NCBI GenBank assembly: GCA_905216055.1
Contig: CAJMSH010000005.1
Location: 62,001-126,000, forward strand
Direction: 5' to 3'
From: an uncultured bacterium
GTDB taxonomy: Bacteria; Cyanobacteriota; Vampirovibrionia; Gastranaerophilales; Gastranaerophilaceae
Length of the DNA: 64,000 bases
Shown here: positions 1 through 8,414 of the stretch, piece by piece
Layout of the letters: each line of letters opens with the position of its first letter
How positions within the stretch are numbered: position 1 is the stretch's first letter
Program-made: the position numbers and the translations under genes
The notes under the pieces: generated by a model
The model's input: only the letters and a program-made list of their open reading frames with translations
The model's database searches: none
What the model was told of the DNA's origin: nothing

Positions 1-672
1 GACAATGTTGATATTGTTGTTGTTAGGGAAAATACTGAAGATTTGTATGCAGGAATTGAAAGACAGGTTGATAATAATACTGCTGAAAGTATAAAAGTTA
101 TTACAAGAAAAGCATCAGAAAGAATTTGTAAATTCGCATTTGATTATGCAGTAAAAAATAATAGAAAAGAGGTTTGTGTAGTTACAAAAGCTAATATTAT
201 GAAACTTTCTGACGGCTTATTTTTAGATTGTTACAGACGTGTTGCTGAAGATTATCCGCAAATTAATAAACGTGAAATTTTGGTTGATAATTTGTGCATG
301 CAGCTTGTTCAAAATCCTTCTCAATTTGATGTTCTTGTGCTGCCTAATTTATACGGTGATATTGTATCTGATTTATGTGCAGGTTTGATTGGCGGGCTTG
401 GAGTTGCTCAAGGCGCTAATATAGGTCTTGATTATGCTGTTTTTGAACCCGTTCATGGCTCTGCCCCTGATATAAAAGGGCAAAATAAAGCAAATCCAAC
501 AGCTTTGCTGCTTTCTTCAATTGAGATGCTAAAATATATCGGTGAAATATCTTACGCTCAAAAAATTGAAAAAGCCCTTTTTGCTACATTGTCACAAGGA
601 AAATTTACCTGTGATTTAGGCGGAAATTTATCAACTTCAGAATTTACGGATGCAATAATTCAAAATCTGTAA
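1..672 (+). CDS. NAD-type isocitrate/isopropylmalate dehydrogenase family protein, 3' part (5' end outside window)
   Basis: The frame is open from base 1, so the start lies upstream; 223 residues are visible. The family oxidatively decarboxylates 2R,3S-isocitrate, 3-isopropylmalate or homoisocitrate. Visible signatures are VRENTEDLYAGIE near the cut edge (substrate loop), TKANIMKLSDGLF, the Mg-binding NLYGDIVSDLCAGLIGG segment, and PVHGSAPDI (nucleotide loop). The ENTEDLY form is more typical of NAD-dependent isocitrate or homoisocitrate dehydrogenases than of LeuB, but the specificity helix is missing from the window, so no symbol is given. A leuD-like gene at 45332 is the only related pathway gene here and is far away. 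The gene faces a convergent small gene ending at 685. Confidence 0.85.
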   Translation, partial: DNVDIVVVRENTEDLYAGIERQVDNNTAESIKVITRKASERICKFAFDYAVKNNRKEVCVVTKANIMKLSDGLFLDCYRRVAEDYPQINKREILVDNLCMQLVQNPSQFDVLVLPNLYGDIVSDLCAGLIGGLGVAQGANIGLDYAVFEPVHGSAPDIKGQNKANPTALLLSSIEMLKYIGEISYAQKIEKALFATLSQGKFTCDLGGNLSTSEFTDAIIQNL

Positions 673-684
673 GATAAAAGAATA

Positions 685-1011
685 TTAGTCAATAAGACCT
701 AAATCTCTTAAAAATCTTGTGTTATCAGATAATTCAAGTAGTTTTTCATCATCTGTTGGATCAATAACCCCTTTAGAAAAAAGTTCATCCATAATTTTGT
801 TGTGAGAATCATTTTCAGGATCAGAAAGAGCGAGTTTTGTAAAATTATTTATATCACATTTTCTTTCATACATATTAACTGCTGTACGAGTTAATTTGTC
901 TAAGAAAACACTTTTTCTCCCTTCAAAGTCAACGTCTAACGGGTTTATCGCAGCACATTGTTTTTTAGTTTTTTCTAAATTAAGTTTTTGAGCTAATTTT
1001 TTAAACATCAT
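685..1011 (-). CDS. Hypothetical protein, 108 aa
   Basis: I do not recognise this protein. It is small and charged, predicted largely alpha-helical, with a lysine-rich first 20 residues, no signal peptide and no membrane segment. Two adjacent ATG codons (1011 and 1008) could both start it; a GGGG stretch lies about 13 bases upstream. It is convergent with the dehydrogenase and divergent from serS. A TATAAT hexamer lies about 30 bases upstream of the ATG on its strand, so it probably has its own promoter. Coding status is supported by the uninterrupted frame in an otherwise gene-dense region and by typical codon use. Confidence 0.6.
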   Translation of the reverse strand: MMFKKLAQKLNLEKTKKQCAAINPLDVDFEGRKSVFLDKLTRTAVNMYERKCDINNFTKLALSDPENDSHNKIMDELFSKGVIDPTDDEKLLELSDNTRFLRDLGLID

Positions 1012-1100
1012 ATTTACACAAAATCCCCTTAATTCTAATTATACACTATGTGTCAAGAAAATCTACAATTCTTAACAATTTATGTATGTATATTTTTTTC

Positions 1101-1129
1101 TTGATTATAACTTATATTTAAATTAAAAT
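1101..1129 (+). promoter_or_regulatory. Predicted sigma70 promoter of serS
   Basis: TTGATT (1101-1106), 17-base spacer, TAAAAT (1124-1129). It would start a leader of about 90 bases before serS. A short inverted repeat GAGG/CCTC follows at about 1156-1168; no T-box or other known leader is recognisable. Confidence 0.45.
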
Positions 1130-1224
1130 ATTTCTTGTTAAACAGAGTATAAAAAGAGGTTTAGCCTCAAGAGTTTTTAAAACGTTAATTAATTTATAAA
1201 TATAAACTATAAAGGTGGTAAAAA

Positions 1225-2490
1225 ATGCTTGATATCAAATTAATCAGAGAATGTCCTGATAAGGTTAACGAACTTTTAAAAAGAAGAAATCCTGAGCTTT
1301 CAATTGATGAAGTTTTAGAAATCGATGCTGAAAGAAGAAAAATTCAAACTCAAGTTGATGAACTTCGTGCAAAAAGAAAAAATGAATCTCAAAAAATAGG
1401 TTTGATGAAAAAGAACGGTGAAAATACTGATGCTGTTCAAGAAGATGTAAGAAAACTCGGTGATGAAATTAAAGAATTAGAAGAAAAACAAACAGAACTT
1501 GATAACAAGCAACGTGATATTTTACTTCATACTCCTAATATCCCTGATGAAACAACTCCTATCGGCTTGTCAGAAGATGATAATGTTGAAGTTTACAAAT
1601 GGGGTGAGCCAAGAAAATTTGATTTTGAATTTAAAGCTCACTGGGATTTGTGTGAAGAAAAAGGTCTTGTAGACTTTGAACGTGGTGTTAAACTTTCTCA
1701 AAGCAGATTTATTTTGTATAGAAATAAAGGTGCAAAATTAGAACGTGCTATTATTAACTTTTTCTTAGATTATCATTGTAATGTACAAGGATATGAAGAA
1801 GTTTTGCCTCCGTTTATGGCAAATGCTGCTACAATGACCGGAACAGGCCAATTGCCTAAATTCAAAGAAGATATGTATAAATGCGTTGATGAAGATTTAT
1901 ACTTAATTCCGACAGCAGAAGTTCCTGTAACAAATATTTATTCAGGTGAAATTTTATCAGAAGATGATTTACCTAAATATATGACAGCATACACTCCATG
2001 TTTCAGAAGAGAATCAGGTTCTGCAGGTAAAGATACAAGAGGTCTTATAAGAGTTCACCAATTTAATAAAGTTGAACTTGTAAAACTTTGTACTCCGCAA
2101 ACAAGTAAAGAAGAACATGAAAAATTAACAGAAGATGCTGAAAAAATGCTTCAATTACTTGAACTTCCATACAGACGTGAAGCTTTATCAACAGGTGATA
2201 TCGGATTTTCTGCCAACAAATGTTGGGATTTGGAAGTTTGGATGCCTTCTTACAATTCATACAAAGAAATTTCAAGCTGTTCAAATTACGGTGATTATCA
2301 GGCAAGACGTGCAAATATCAGATATCGTGAAAAAGCTACAGGAAAAACTCAATTTGTTCATACAATTAACGGATCAGGCCTTGCAGTTGGTAGAACATTT
2401 GCTGCTATTGTTGAAAATTATCAGCAAGAAGACGGTACAATTATTATTCCTGAAGTTTTAAGAAAATACACAGGATTTGATAAAATTTAA
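1225..2490 (+). CDS. serS: Seryl-tRNA synthetase
   Basis: Charges tRNA-Ser with serine in the cytoplasm. At 421 residues it has the normal bacterial length. An N-terminal antiparallel coiled coil (about residues 27-105, rich in K/E/Q) is the tRNA-binding arm. The class II core follows, with motif 2 FRRESGSAGKDTRGL, the HQFNKVE segment and motif 3 NGSGLAVGRT near residue 385. The ATG is preceded by a good ribosome-binding site AAAGGTGGT with 5-6 bases of spacing. It is monocistronic: its own promoter lies about 100 bases upstream and a strong terminator follows 27 bases after the stop. Confidence 0.98.
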   Translation: MLDIKLIRECPDKVNELLKRRNPELSIDEVLEIDAERRKIQTQVDELRAKRKNESQKIGLMKKNGENTDAVQEDVRKLGDEIKELEEKQTELDNKQRDILLHTPNIPDETTPIGLSEDDNVEVYKWGEPRKFDFEFKAHWDLCEEKGLVDFERGVKLSQSRFILYRNKGAKLERAIINFFLDYHCNVQGYEEVLPPFMANAATMTGTGQLPKFKEDMYKCVDEDLYLIPTAEVPVTNIYSGEILSEDDLPKYMTAYTPCFRRESGSAGKDTRGLIRVHQFNKVELVKLCTPQTSKEEHEKLTEDAEKMLQLLELPYRREALSTGDIGFSANKCWDLEVWMPSYNSYKEISSCSNYGDYQARRANIRYREKATGKTQFVHTINGSGLAVGRTFAAIVENYQQEDGTIIIPEVLRKYTGFDKI

Positions 2491-2516
2491 GATTTTGAAT
2501 GTAAAATTTCAAATAT

Positions 2517-2553
2517 AAAAAGCGCTCTTAATATAATAAGGGCGCTTTTATTT
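2517..2553. terminator. Bidirectional rho-independent terminator
   Basis: A 10-bp stem AGCGCTCTTA / TAAGGGCGCT (one G-U pair) is flanked by an A tract on the left and a T tract on the right. It can end serS on the plus strand and the convergent gene at 2578 on the minus strand. Confidence 0.8.
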
Positions 2554-2577
2554 GTAATTGTCTAATAATTATTACAT

Positions 2578-2979
2578 TTATTCCATTTTGCTTAGAATAT
2601 CATTATAAGTATGTGAGTCAAGCATCTCAATTTTTTTAGCTTTTTTATCTGCAACGTTAACTAATTTTTCTATAAATCCAACAGGACCTTTGAATAATTT
2701 TGTTAAAGCATTTTCTGTATAACTTTTAAAGAAGTAATTATCACTATCAGAATTTTTAGAATAAACGTTAGCAGTAAGAGTTTTGCTATCAGGCATTACG
2801 AATAGTTGTATATCAACTTTGTCATTTTTATTTGCCCTGTCAATTAATTTATCTAATTTTGCAAATTGTTCTTTTGTTTTAATTCTTGATTTTAGAGCTT
2901 TGTTAACATTTTCACTTGAGTGAATAGCCATTCCAAAATTAGGTTTGTTAGGTGTTTGACAGTTTAAATTTACTTGCAT
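2578..2979 (-). CDS. Hypothetical protein with N-terminal PNFG signature, 133 aa
   Basis: No known family recognised. The protein has no hydrophobic signal peptide; near the N-terminus it carries NKPNFGMAI (about residues 11-19), a signature that recurs in other short proteins of this window (PNFTS at 31900, VNFTG at 32463, PAFTA at 35457). The core (KTKEQFAKLDKL..ND..DIQLFV) can be matched by eye to the protein at 35457 (KETKQLGALDSA..ND.GDILIIH), so the two may be distant paralogues. The start is supported by AAGGAG at a proper distance on the minus strand. It is convergent with serS and shares its terminator. Confidence 0.65.
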   Translation of the reverse strand: MQVNLNCQTPNKPNFGMAIHSSENVNKALKSRIKTKEQFAKLDKLIDRANKNDKVDIQLFVMPDSKTLTANVYSKNSDSDNYFFKSYTENALTKLFKGPVGFIEKLVNVADKKAKKIEMLDSHTYNDILSKME

Positions 2980-3032
2980 AATTTCTCCTTATATTATTTT
3001 ATGTTTTTATTAATACCCCTGAAAAAATTTTT

Positions 3033-3061
3033 TTGCTATTTTATTTTTTTTTAATTATATT
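3033..3061 (+). promoter_or_regulatory. Predicted promoter giving a leaderless mRNA
   Basis: TTGCTA (3033-3038), 17-base spacer, TATATT (3056-3061), then 7 bases to the ATG at 3069. There is no Shine-Dalgarno sequence, so transcription would begin at or next to the start codon. Confidence 0.45.
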
Positions 3062-3068
3062 ATTATCT

Positions 3069-3635
3069 ATGAGTAATTTTAACCCGAATAAATGTTATAT
3101 TGAACAGCCTGATAAGGCAAATATAGCGTCTGATTTGACTAATATAAATTATTATTTTCCTTTAATTTTATCTTTTTTATATATGATTGTATTGTTATGG
3201 TTCTTATTTGCTTCCGGCTTTTCTTTTAGCAATACTGTCGGCGGGAATGGTATTCGATTGCTTTTATTGTATTCGTTAGGTATTCCAAATTTAAAGATTT
3301 TTTTTAATTCGTTGTTCGCTAAAAAACTTAAATTAGATCTTTTAAATGGAGTTATTTATGTTAACAACAAACCGTTAGCTATTGAAAGAGCAACGAATAT
3401 TACTGTTACGGAAATATGTCCGTATCATTATTCTTGGCGTTATGGCCAGACTCCTGCGTTTAATTTGTCTTTTTATCAAAAATCTGTTATTACGATTACA
3501 ACTGATTTTGGCAATATATCATTTTATGTTTGTACTAAAAAAGCAGTGGATATGTTAACTAAATTTTTTGAAAAATTTAGCAAAGATTATGATATTGTCT
3601 ATGATGAACGAAGATTATTCTTTACTTTTTATTAA
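3069..3635 (+). CDS. Hypothetical membrane protein, 188 aa
   Basis: Not recognised. Two hydrophobic segments near residues 30-55 and 60-85 (YFPLILSFLYMIVLLWFLF and a LLLLYSLGIPN stretch) suggest a membrane hairpin, followed by a soluble C-terminal region of about 100 residues with alternating beta-like pattern (ITVTEICPYHYSW, SVITITTDFGNISFYV). This resembles membrane proteins with a PH-like C-terminal domain, but that is only a guess. The longest frame begins at a TTG at 3033 that is better explained as a -35 box, so the ATG at 3069 is preferred even though it has no ribosome-binding site. Confidence 0.6.
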   Translation: MSNFNPNKCYIEQPDKANIASDLTNINYYFPLILSFLYMIVLLWFLFASGFSFSNTVGGNGIRLLLLYSLGIPNLKIFFNSLFAKKLKLDLLNGVIYVNNKPLAIERATNITVTEICPYHYSWRYGQTPAFNLSFYQKSVITITTDFGNISFYVCTKKAVDMLTKFFEKFSKDYDIVYDERRLFFTFY

Positions 3636-3705
3636 AATTCTTTAAAAAATTTTAAAATTTTACAATTTGTGGAATAATATAATTAATATAGATATGGGAG
3701 TATGA

Positions 3706-5991
3706 ATGAGCGAATTTCCATTTGAATTGGATGATTTTCAAAAGGAAGCCTGTCAATATATTGATGAGGGCAAGAGTGTTGTAGTCTGCGCACCAACAGG
3801 TGCAGGTAAAACTGTTATAGCTCAGCATGCAATTTTTCGTGCCTTAAATGAAGGAACAAGAATTTTTTATACTACACCATTAAAAGCTCTTTCAAACCAG
3901 AAATATTATGATTTTGGCGAACAATACGGAACTGATAAGGTTGGGCTTTTAACAGGTGATACATCAATTAATCGTAATGCTCAAATAGTTGTAATGACAA
4001 CAGAAGTTTTTAGAAATATGCTTTATGGCACAAACTTTGGTTCTGTAAAGGATAATCTTAAAGATGTTAAATATGTTGTTTTAGATGAAGTTCACTATAT
4101 GAATGATGAGCAGCGCGGTACTGTTTGGGAAGAAAGTATTATTTACTGTCCGACAAATATTCAACTTATTGCATTGTCAGCAACTGTTGCAAATGCTCAA
4201 GAACTTACTGATTGGATAAATACTGTTCATTCAAAAACTGAACTTGTTGATACGGATTTTAGGCCTGTGCCTTTAAGATTTTATTATTTTGATAGCTCTC
4301 AGCCTGACAAATTATTGCCACTATTAACGCCAAGCGGTCAGTTAAATAAAAAAATTAAACCTGAAAAGCGTGTTTTCGGTCGTAAGTTTCAGAATAAAAA
4401 ATCTTATGTTAAAGAGATTATCCGAAATCTTCAAAAAAATGATATGCTTCCTGCGATATATTTTACTTTTTCTCGTAGAAAGTGCGATGAACAAATGGAA
4501 AAATGTGCTTCTCTTGATTTAATTACTAAGGGAGAAAAAGCACAAATAAGACAGTTTATAGATGAATATATTGCAGAAAATCCGCATTTATATAATAACA
4601 AGCATATAGAATATCTTTTATGCGGTGTAGCATCTCACCATGCAGGACTTTTACCTGCTTGGAAAAATTTGGTTGAAAAATTATTTCAAAAAGGATTAAT
4701 AAAAGTTGTATTTGCAACAGAAACGCTTGCTGCAGGTATAAATATGCCTGCTCGCTCAACTGTTATAAGCTCGACAAGTAAAAGAACCGATTCAGGCCAT
4801 AGAATGCTTACTGCTAGTGAATTTTTACAAATGTCAGGACGTGCAGGCAGACGTGGAATGGATGAGGTTGGATATGTAACAATTGTTGGAACTCAATTCC
4901 AAACCCCCGAAGAGGTTGCTGAACTTGTTTTGAGTGATGCAAATCCTTTAGAAAGCCGCTTTTCTCCAAGTTATTCAATGGTATTAAACCTTTTACAAAG
5001 ATTCTCTTTAGAAGAAGCTAAAGAGTTAATTTTGAAAAGTTTTGGATATTTTTCATCAGGTTCAAGATTACAACCGCTTATAAAAATGCGCGAACAAATT
5101 GAAAATGAGATTAAATCAAGAGAATTTGTATGTCCGTATAAATTATGTCAAGATAAACTTCATGAATACGATAAATTAAGACATATCTACGTTCAAAACA
5201 GACAAACTTATAAAAAAATTTGTAAACAGGAACGCTCTAAAAATCGTCCTCTTTCTCCGGAAGCCGTAAAATTTGGGAAAGAAACAAAAGCTATGCTTGA
5301 ACAAATGCATTCTTTTAAATGTGATAATTGCAAATTATACAAAAAACATTCTAAAAATGTTGAAGTCTTGGCTCGTCTGTCAGTAAGATTAAATAAGTTG
5401 GACAAAGAAATTGAAAAACAAAGAGATATATTCTGGAATAAATTCTTGGCTCATAGAAGCGTTTTAATTGATATGGATTACTTACGAGATGACTATCCGA
5501 CAAAAGAGGGAATAACAACCTCACAAATACGCTCAGAAAACGAATTATTTATTGCTGAAATTATATTTTCACATGTTTTAGATGACTTAACTCCATCACA
5601 GCTTGCAGCAGTTGTATGCGCTATTACAACGGAAGATTTACGAGTTGATATCCCTTATCTTCCAATATCTCAACCTGTTAGAAAAACTTTAAATCTGATA
5701 AGAAATATTAGACGTAAACTTGAAAAAGTTCAAAATAGATACTCTGTAGAAGCTCCAATGTATATAAATTCATATTTCAGCTCTCTCATTGAATTATGGG
5801 CTGATGGTGCTGAATGGGAAACTATAACGGAACAGGTTGACATAGGTGAAGGTGATATTGTTCGCTCATTTAAACGTGTTGTTGATGTGTTAAGACAATT
5901 CACGACAATAGATAATGTTCCTGAAGCTCTTGTATTCACAGCTCGTGATGCAATTGATAAAATTCTTCGTGAACCTGTTGACATTGATTAA
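3706..5991 (+). CDS. Ski2/Mtr4-type DEVH-box RNA helicase with DSHCT domain
   Basis: A 761-residue superfamily 2 helicase. Visible motifs: Q-like DDFQKEA, Walker A CAPTGAGKT (about residue 30), TTPLKALSNQK (Ia), DEVHY (II, about residue 127), SATVANA (III), YFTFSRRKCD (IV), ATETLAAGINMPA (V) and QMSGRAGRRGMD (VI, about residue 375). The C-terminal third matches the DSHCT region of Ski2/Mtr4 proteins, the group to which the cyanobacterial and plastid ISE2-like helicases belong. Likely role: ATP-driven unwinding of RNA in processing or decay. A cysteine cluster (CPYKLCQ, CDNCKLY) in the C-terminal half might bind metal. Start: ATG with GGGAG upstream. Confidence 0.92.
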   Translation: MSEFPFELDDFQKEACQYIDEGKSVVVCAPTGAGKTVIAQHAIFRALNEGTRIFYTTPLKALSNQKYYDFGEQYGTDKVGLLTGDTSINRNAQIVVMTTEVFRNMLYGTNFGSVKDNLKDVKYVVLDEVHYMNDEQRGTVWEESIIYCPTNIQLIALSATVANAQELTDWINTVHSKTELVDTDFRPVPLRFYYFDSSQPDKLLPLLTPSGQLNKKIKPEKRVFGRKFQNKKSYVKEIIRNLQKNDMLPAIYFTFSRRKCDEQMEKCASLDLITKGEKAQIRQFIDEYIAENPHLYNNKHIEYLLCGVASHHAGLLPAWKNLVEKLFQKGLIKVVFATETLAAGINMPARSTVISSTSKRTDSGHRMLTASEFLQMSGRAGRRGMDEVGYVTIVGTQFQTPEEVAELVLSDANPLESRFSPSYSMVLNLLQRFSLEEAKELILKSFGYFSSGSRLQPLIKMREQIENEIKSREFVCPYKLCQDKLHEYDKLRHIYVQNRQTYKKICKQERSKNRPLSPEAVKFGKETKAMLEQMHSFKCDNCKLYKKHSKNVEVLARLSVRLNKLDKEIEKQRDIFWNKFLAHRSVLIDMDYLRDDYPTKEGITTSQIRSENELFIAEIIFSHVLDDLTPSQLAAVVCAITTEDLRVDIPYLPISQPVRKTLNLIRNIRRKLEKVQNRYSVEAPMYINSYFSSLIELWADGAEWETITEQVDIGEGDIVRSFKRVVDVLRQFTTIDNVPEALVFTARDAIDKILREPVDID

Positions 5992-6005
5992 TTTTGTTCT
6001 AATAA
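5978..6005 (+). promoter_or_regulatory. Predicted promoter inside the end of the helicase gene
   Basis: TTGACA (5978-5983) lies in the last codons of the helicase gene, followed by 16 bases and TAATAA (6000-6005), then 6 bases to the ATG at 6012. No Shine-Dalgarno is present, so the M23 peptidase mRNA is probably leaderless. Confidence 0.45.
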
Positions 6006-6011
6006 TTATTT

Positions 6012-6878
6012 ATGAAAATTTTTTCTATAAATAATTCAATATTAAATTTCCCAAAGAAGTTAATTCCTATTCTAACCGCTGTTTCTTTCTCTGTTCCGCT
6101 AAAATGCGGGAATTCTACGATAAAAAATTTGGATAGAGTTTCAAATACTATTGTTTCTGTCGTCAATAAGCCGAACTTGAAAGATTTGGAAGGTTTAAAA
6201 ATTATAAAGTCTGTAAATTTTAAAGGCGGTGTGTCATATCAATTTGATTCAAAGTCTGTTGAAATTCTGAAAGGAAGAATAAAAAAGCCAGATAAGTTAA
6301 TTACATATACTGCTCCGATTGAAAATGCAAATAATGTCTATTTAGAACCATTTGGAATGTATTTTGCAGACAGACCGAATGAAAATACAAACAAGATGCG
6401 ACCTCATTTAGGATTGGATATTTTTGTTTCAAAATTTTCAAGAAAACCTGAAAAACCTGTTATAGTAAAATCTCCTTTAGACGGAGTTGTTATATCTCAC
6501 AAAAGAGCCCGCAAAGAAGATAATGTAATTTCAAATTCTATAATAATGTTAGGTGTGGATGGAAGGAAATATGCTTTTGATCATTTGGCGCGATCAACTG
6601 ATTATAATGATTCTATTCCTTTGCCTGTTGTTGGTACTATATTAAAAAAAGGTGACAAAATAGGTTATGTAGGCTCAACTGGCGAGACTACAATGTGGCA
6701 CTTACACTTAATCGTAATGACTGAAGAACAACTTGCAAAACAACAAAAAAGTAAATTTTGGCAAAGATTATCTAAAAGCAGCGGATATTGCAAACTAACA
6801 GGACAAGTTAATCCTTTAGATGAAAAATCTGCAGGACCTATTGCAAAAATTTTGAATAAATATCGGATTAATAAATAG
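6012..6878 (+). CDS. M23 (LytM-type) metallopeptidase family protein
   Basis: A 288-residue protein whose C-terminal half is a peptidase M23 domain: the first zinc ligands are in RPHLGLDIF (HxxxD, about residue 131) and the last histidine pair in MWHLHLIVM (HxH, about residue 230), with GDKIGYVGSTGET between, so the catalytic set looks complete. Such enzymes cut peptide cross-links in peptidoglycan. The N-terminus (KKLIPILTAVSFSVPL) is a plausible but weak export signal. A VNFKGG segment near residue 70 resembles the NFxG signature of other proteins here. It lies 20 bases after the helicase but seems to have its own leaderless promoter. Confidence 0.85.
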   Translation: MKIFSINNSILNFPKKLIPILTAVSFSVPLKCGNSTIKNLDRVSNTIVSVVNKPNLKDLEGLKIIKSVNFKGGVSYQFDSKSVEILKGRIKKPDKLITYTAPIENANNVYLEPFGMYFADRPNENTNKMRPHLGLDIFVSKFSRKPEKPVIVKSPLDGVVISHKRARKEDNVISNSIIMLGVDGRKYAFDHLARSTDYNDSIPLPVVGTILKKGDKIGYVGSTGETTMWHLHLIVMTEEQLAKQQKSKFWQRLSKSSGYCKLTGQVNPLDEKSAGPIAKILNKYRINK

Positions 6879-6914
6879 CATTTTAGTGTAAAAAATACTA
6901 TATTAAGTTTTGTA

Positions 6915-6937
6915 AATCCCTTGGTACAAAAGGGATT
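6915..6937. other. Hairpin without U tract
   Basis: Perfect 8-bp inverted repeat AATCCCTT / AAGGGATT with a 7-base loop between the M23 gene and the next promoter. No T tract follows on either strand, so it is a weak terminator at best; its right arm touches the -35 box at 6936, so it may also matter for promoter use. Confidence 0.4.
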
Positions 6938-6964
6938 GAAGTATTTGTTAAAATATGTTACAAT
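6936..6964 (+). promoter_or_regulatory. Predicted sigma70 promoter of the phosphodiester glycosidase gene
   Basis: TTGAAG (6936-6941), 17-base spacer, TACAAT (6959-6964). Transcription would start near 6971, leaving a leader of about 115 bases before the ATG at 7086. Confidence 0.6.
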
Positions 6965-6970
6965 AGTAGT

Positions 6971-7085
6971 AGGAAGAACCTGAGAAATGGTTTATCGAGA
7001 AAAATCAGGTTTCCGATGAGTGTTATTCCCCACCCCACTCTTAAATCAAAAAGGTATCCGGTTACTTAACTCAAGAGGTGACTCT
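6971..7085 (+). promoter_or_regulatory. Structured 5' leader, possible RNA switch
   Basis: The leader contains a long hairpin (GGA..AACCTGA at 6972-6983 with TCAGGTT.TCC at 7005-7014) and a second hairpin GAGTG (7018-7022) / CACTC (7036-7040). The segment CACTCTT (7036-7042) can instead pair with the ribosome-binding site AAGAGGTG (7073-7080), with one bulged G. The two pairings exclude each other. It matches no riboswitch class I can name. Confidence 0.4.
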
Positions 7086-8345
7086 ATGGATACGTTGATT
7101 TATAATGCAGAAAATTATGAGCTTAGAAAATTAGCAGATATTGCTGTAAATATTTCTATTATTGGGGTATTAGTTTTGTGTCAGGCGCTTATGCCAATTC
7201 ATGCAAGCAATACAAGAGTTGCACAAATTACAGCGCCTGACTTTGATACAGGTCAAATTAAAACGAAAATAATTAACAGAATTTCTCCTGAAGAAAGACA
7301 GAAAAATTTTGATACTTTAGTTCGGCAAAAATATCCAAAGGCAGTTATCACTGACGTAACCGGCGGGGTAAAGCATATTAAACTCACAAAATATTATAGC
7401 GGGAGACCTGTAAGAATAAACGTTGTAGAAGTTGATATGAAATTAGCTGAAGATTTTGAGTTAACTCCCGCACTCTCCTCGGATACTACTCTTAATAGCA
7501 GAAGGACAATTTCAACAATCGCTAAGAATAACAATGCAATAGTCGCATTAAACGGTACATATTTTAAACCCCAAACGGGTGTTCCTCTTGGAACTTTAAT
7601 GATTAATGAAAAAATGTACACAGGCCCTATTTACGATAGGGTAGCTATGGGAATTTTTGATGATAGATTTGATATTGCAAGAATTAGCCTTGACGCTTCA
7701 GTTAAAGGTAGCGGCAAAACTATTAAGGTAAACAATATCAACCAGCCAAGAATGTTATCGACTCACGTAATTGTATATACACCTGAATGGGGAAAATATT
7801 CTCCTGCTGCACCTAAATATGGCGTTGGATTACAAGTAACAGATAACAAAATTACAAAAGCATCTGCTAATGCAGTTCAAATCCCTTCAAACGGATATGT
7901 TATTTCAGGTCCGAAAAGTGTTTTATACGCATTACTTTCTAAAAAAGATGTAGAATTAAGCGTAAAAACTGTACCTGAATGGAAGGGTGTCAAACATATT
8001 ATAAGTGGTGGTCCATATCTTGTTAAGGATGGCAAAGTTTATGTTGATATGACAGCTCAAAAACTTCAAGCAATCGGTGGCAGAAACCCAAGAAGTGCTA
8101 TCGGCTACACTGCTGATAACAACATTATCCTTGTCGCAGTTGATGGCAGAGAAGGCAGCTCAATCGGTATGACATTAATGGAGCTTGCAAACTTTATGCA
8201 ATCAATCGGTTGTGTCGGCGCAATTAACCTCGACGGTGGCGGTTCAACAGTAATGTATGTTAACGGCAGAGTAGTTAACAATCCTCAAACAACAGGCGGA
8301 ATCCCACTTTCAAACGCAATTGTTTTATCTAAAACAGAATCATAG
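7086..8345 (+). CDS. Phosphodiester glycosidase (NAGPA-like) family protein
   Basis: A 419-residue exported protein. One hydrophobic segment near residues 22-41 ending in PIHAS is a signal peptide or anchor. The C-terminal two thirds match the phosphodiester glycosidase family (mammalian NAGPA, bacterial YjjI/DUF2233-like): NNAIVALNGTYF, YVISGPKS, GRNPRSAIGYT and the diagnostic NLDGGGSTVMY near residue 380. The family removes sugar residues from phosphodiesters; in bacteria a role on cell-wall polymers is probable. The ATG at 7086 is chosen over upstream in-frame starts because AAGAGGTG precedes it by 5 bases. A terminator follows 37 bases after the stop. Confidence 0.88.
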   Translation: MDTLIYNAENYELRKLADIAVNISIIGVLVLCQALMPIHASNTRVAQITAPDFDTGQIKTKIINRISPEERQKNFDTLVRQKYPKAVITDVTGGVKHIKLTKYYSGRPVRINVVEVDMKLAEDFELTPALSSDTTLNSRRTISTIAKNNNAIVALNGTYFKPQTGVPLGTLMINEKMYTGPIYDRVAMGIFDDRFDIARISLDASVKGSGKTIKVNNINQPRMLSTHVIVYTPEWGKYSPAAPKYGVGLQVTDNKITKASANAVQIPSNGYVISGPKSVLYALLSKKDVELSVKTVPEWKGVKHIISGGPYLVKDGKVYVDMTAQKLQAIGGRNPRSAIGYTADNNIILVAVDGREGSSIGMTLMELANFMQSIGCVGAINLDGGGSTVMYVNGRVVNNPQTTGGIPLSNAIVLSKTES

Positions 8346-8381
8346 ACCAAACTTCTTCTCATAATCTTTTCACATTGCACC

Positions 8382-8408
8382 AATCCTGTATCCTACAGGA
8401 TTTTTTTT
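8382..8408 (+). terminator. Rho-independent terminator
   Basis: Perfect 9-bp stem AATCCTGTA / TACAGGATT with a 3-base loop and a run of eight T. It ends the glycosidase transcript. Confidence 0.9.
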
Positions 8409-8414
8409 ATTAAA

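Noticed and set aside
7020..7085. GTG start 22 codons upstream of the phosphodiester glycosidase ATG
   Set aside because: That segment is the structured leader; the ATG at 7086 has the ribosome-binding site.
6971..7085. Known riboswitch (c-di-AMP, SAM, cobalamin, glutamine types) in the glycosidase leader
   Set aside because: None of the conserved cores that I know for these classes is present.
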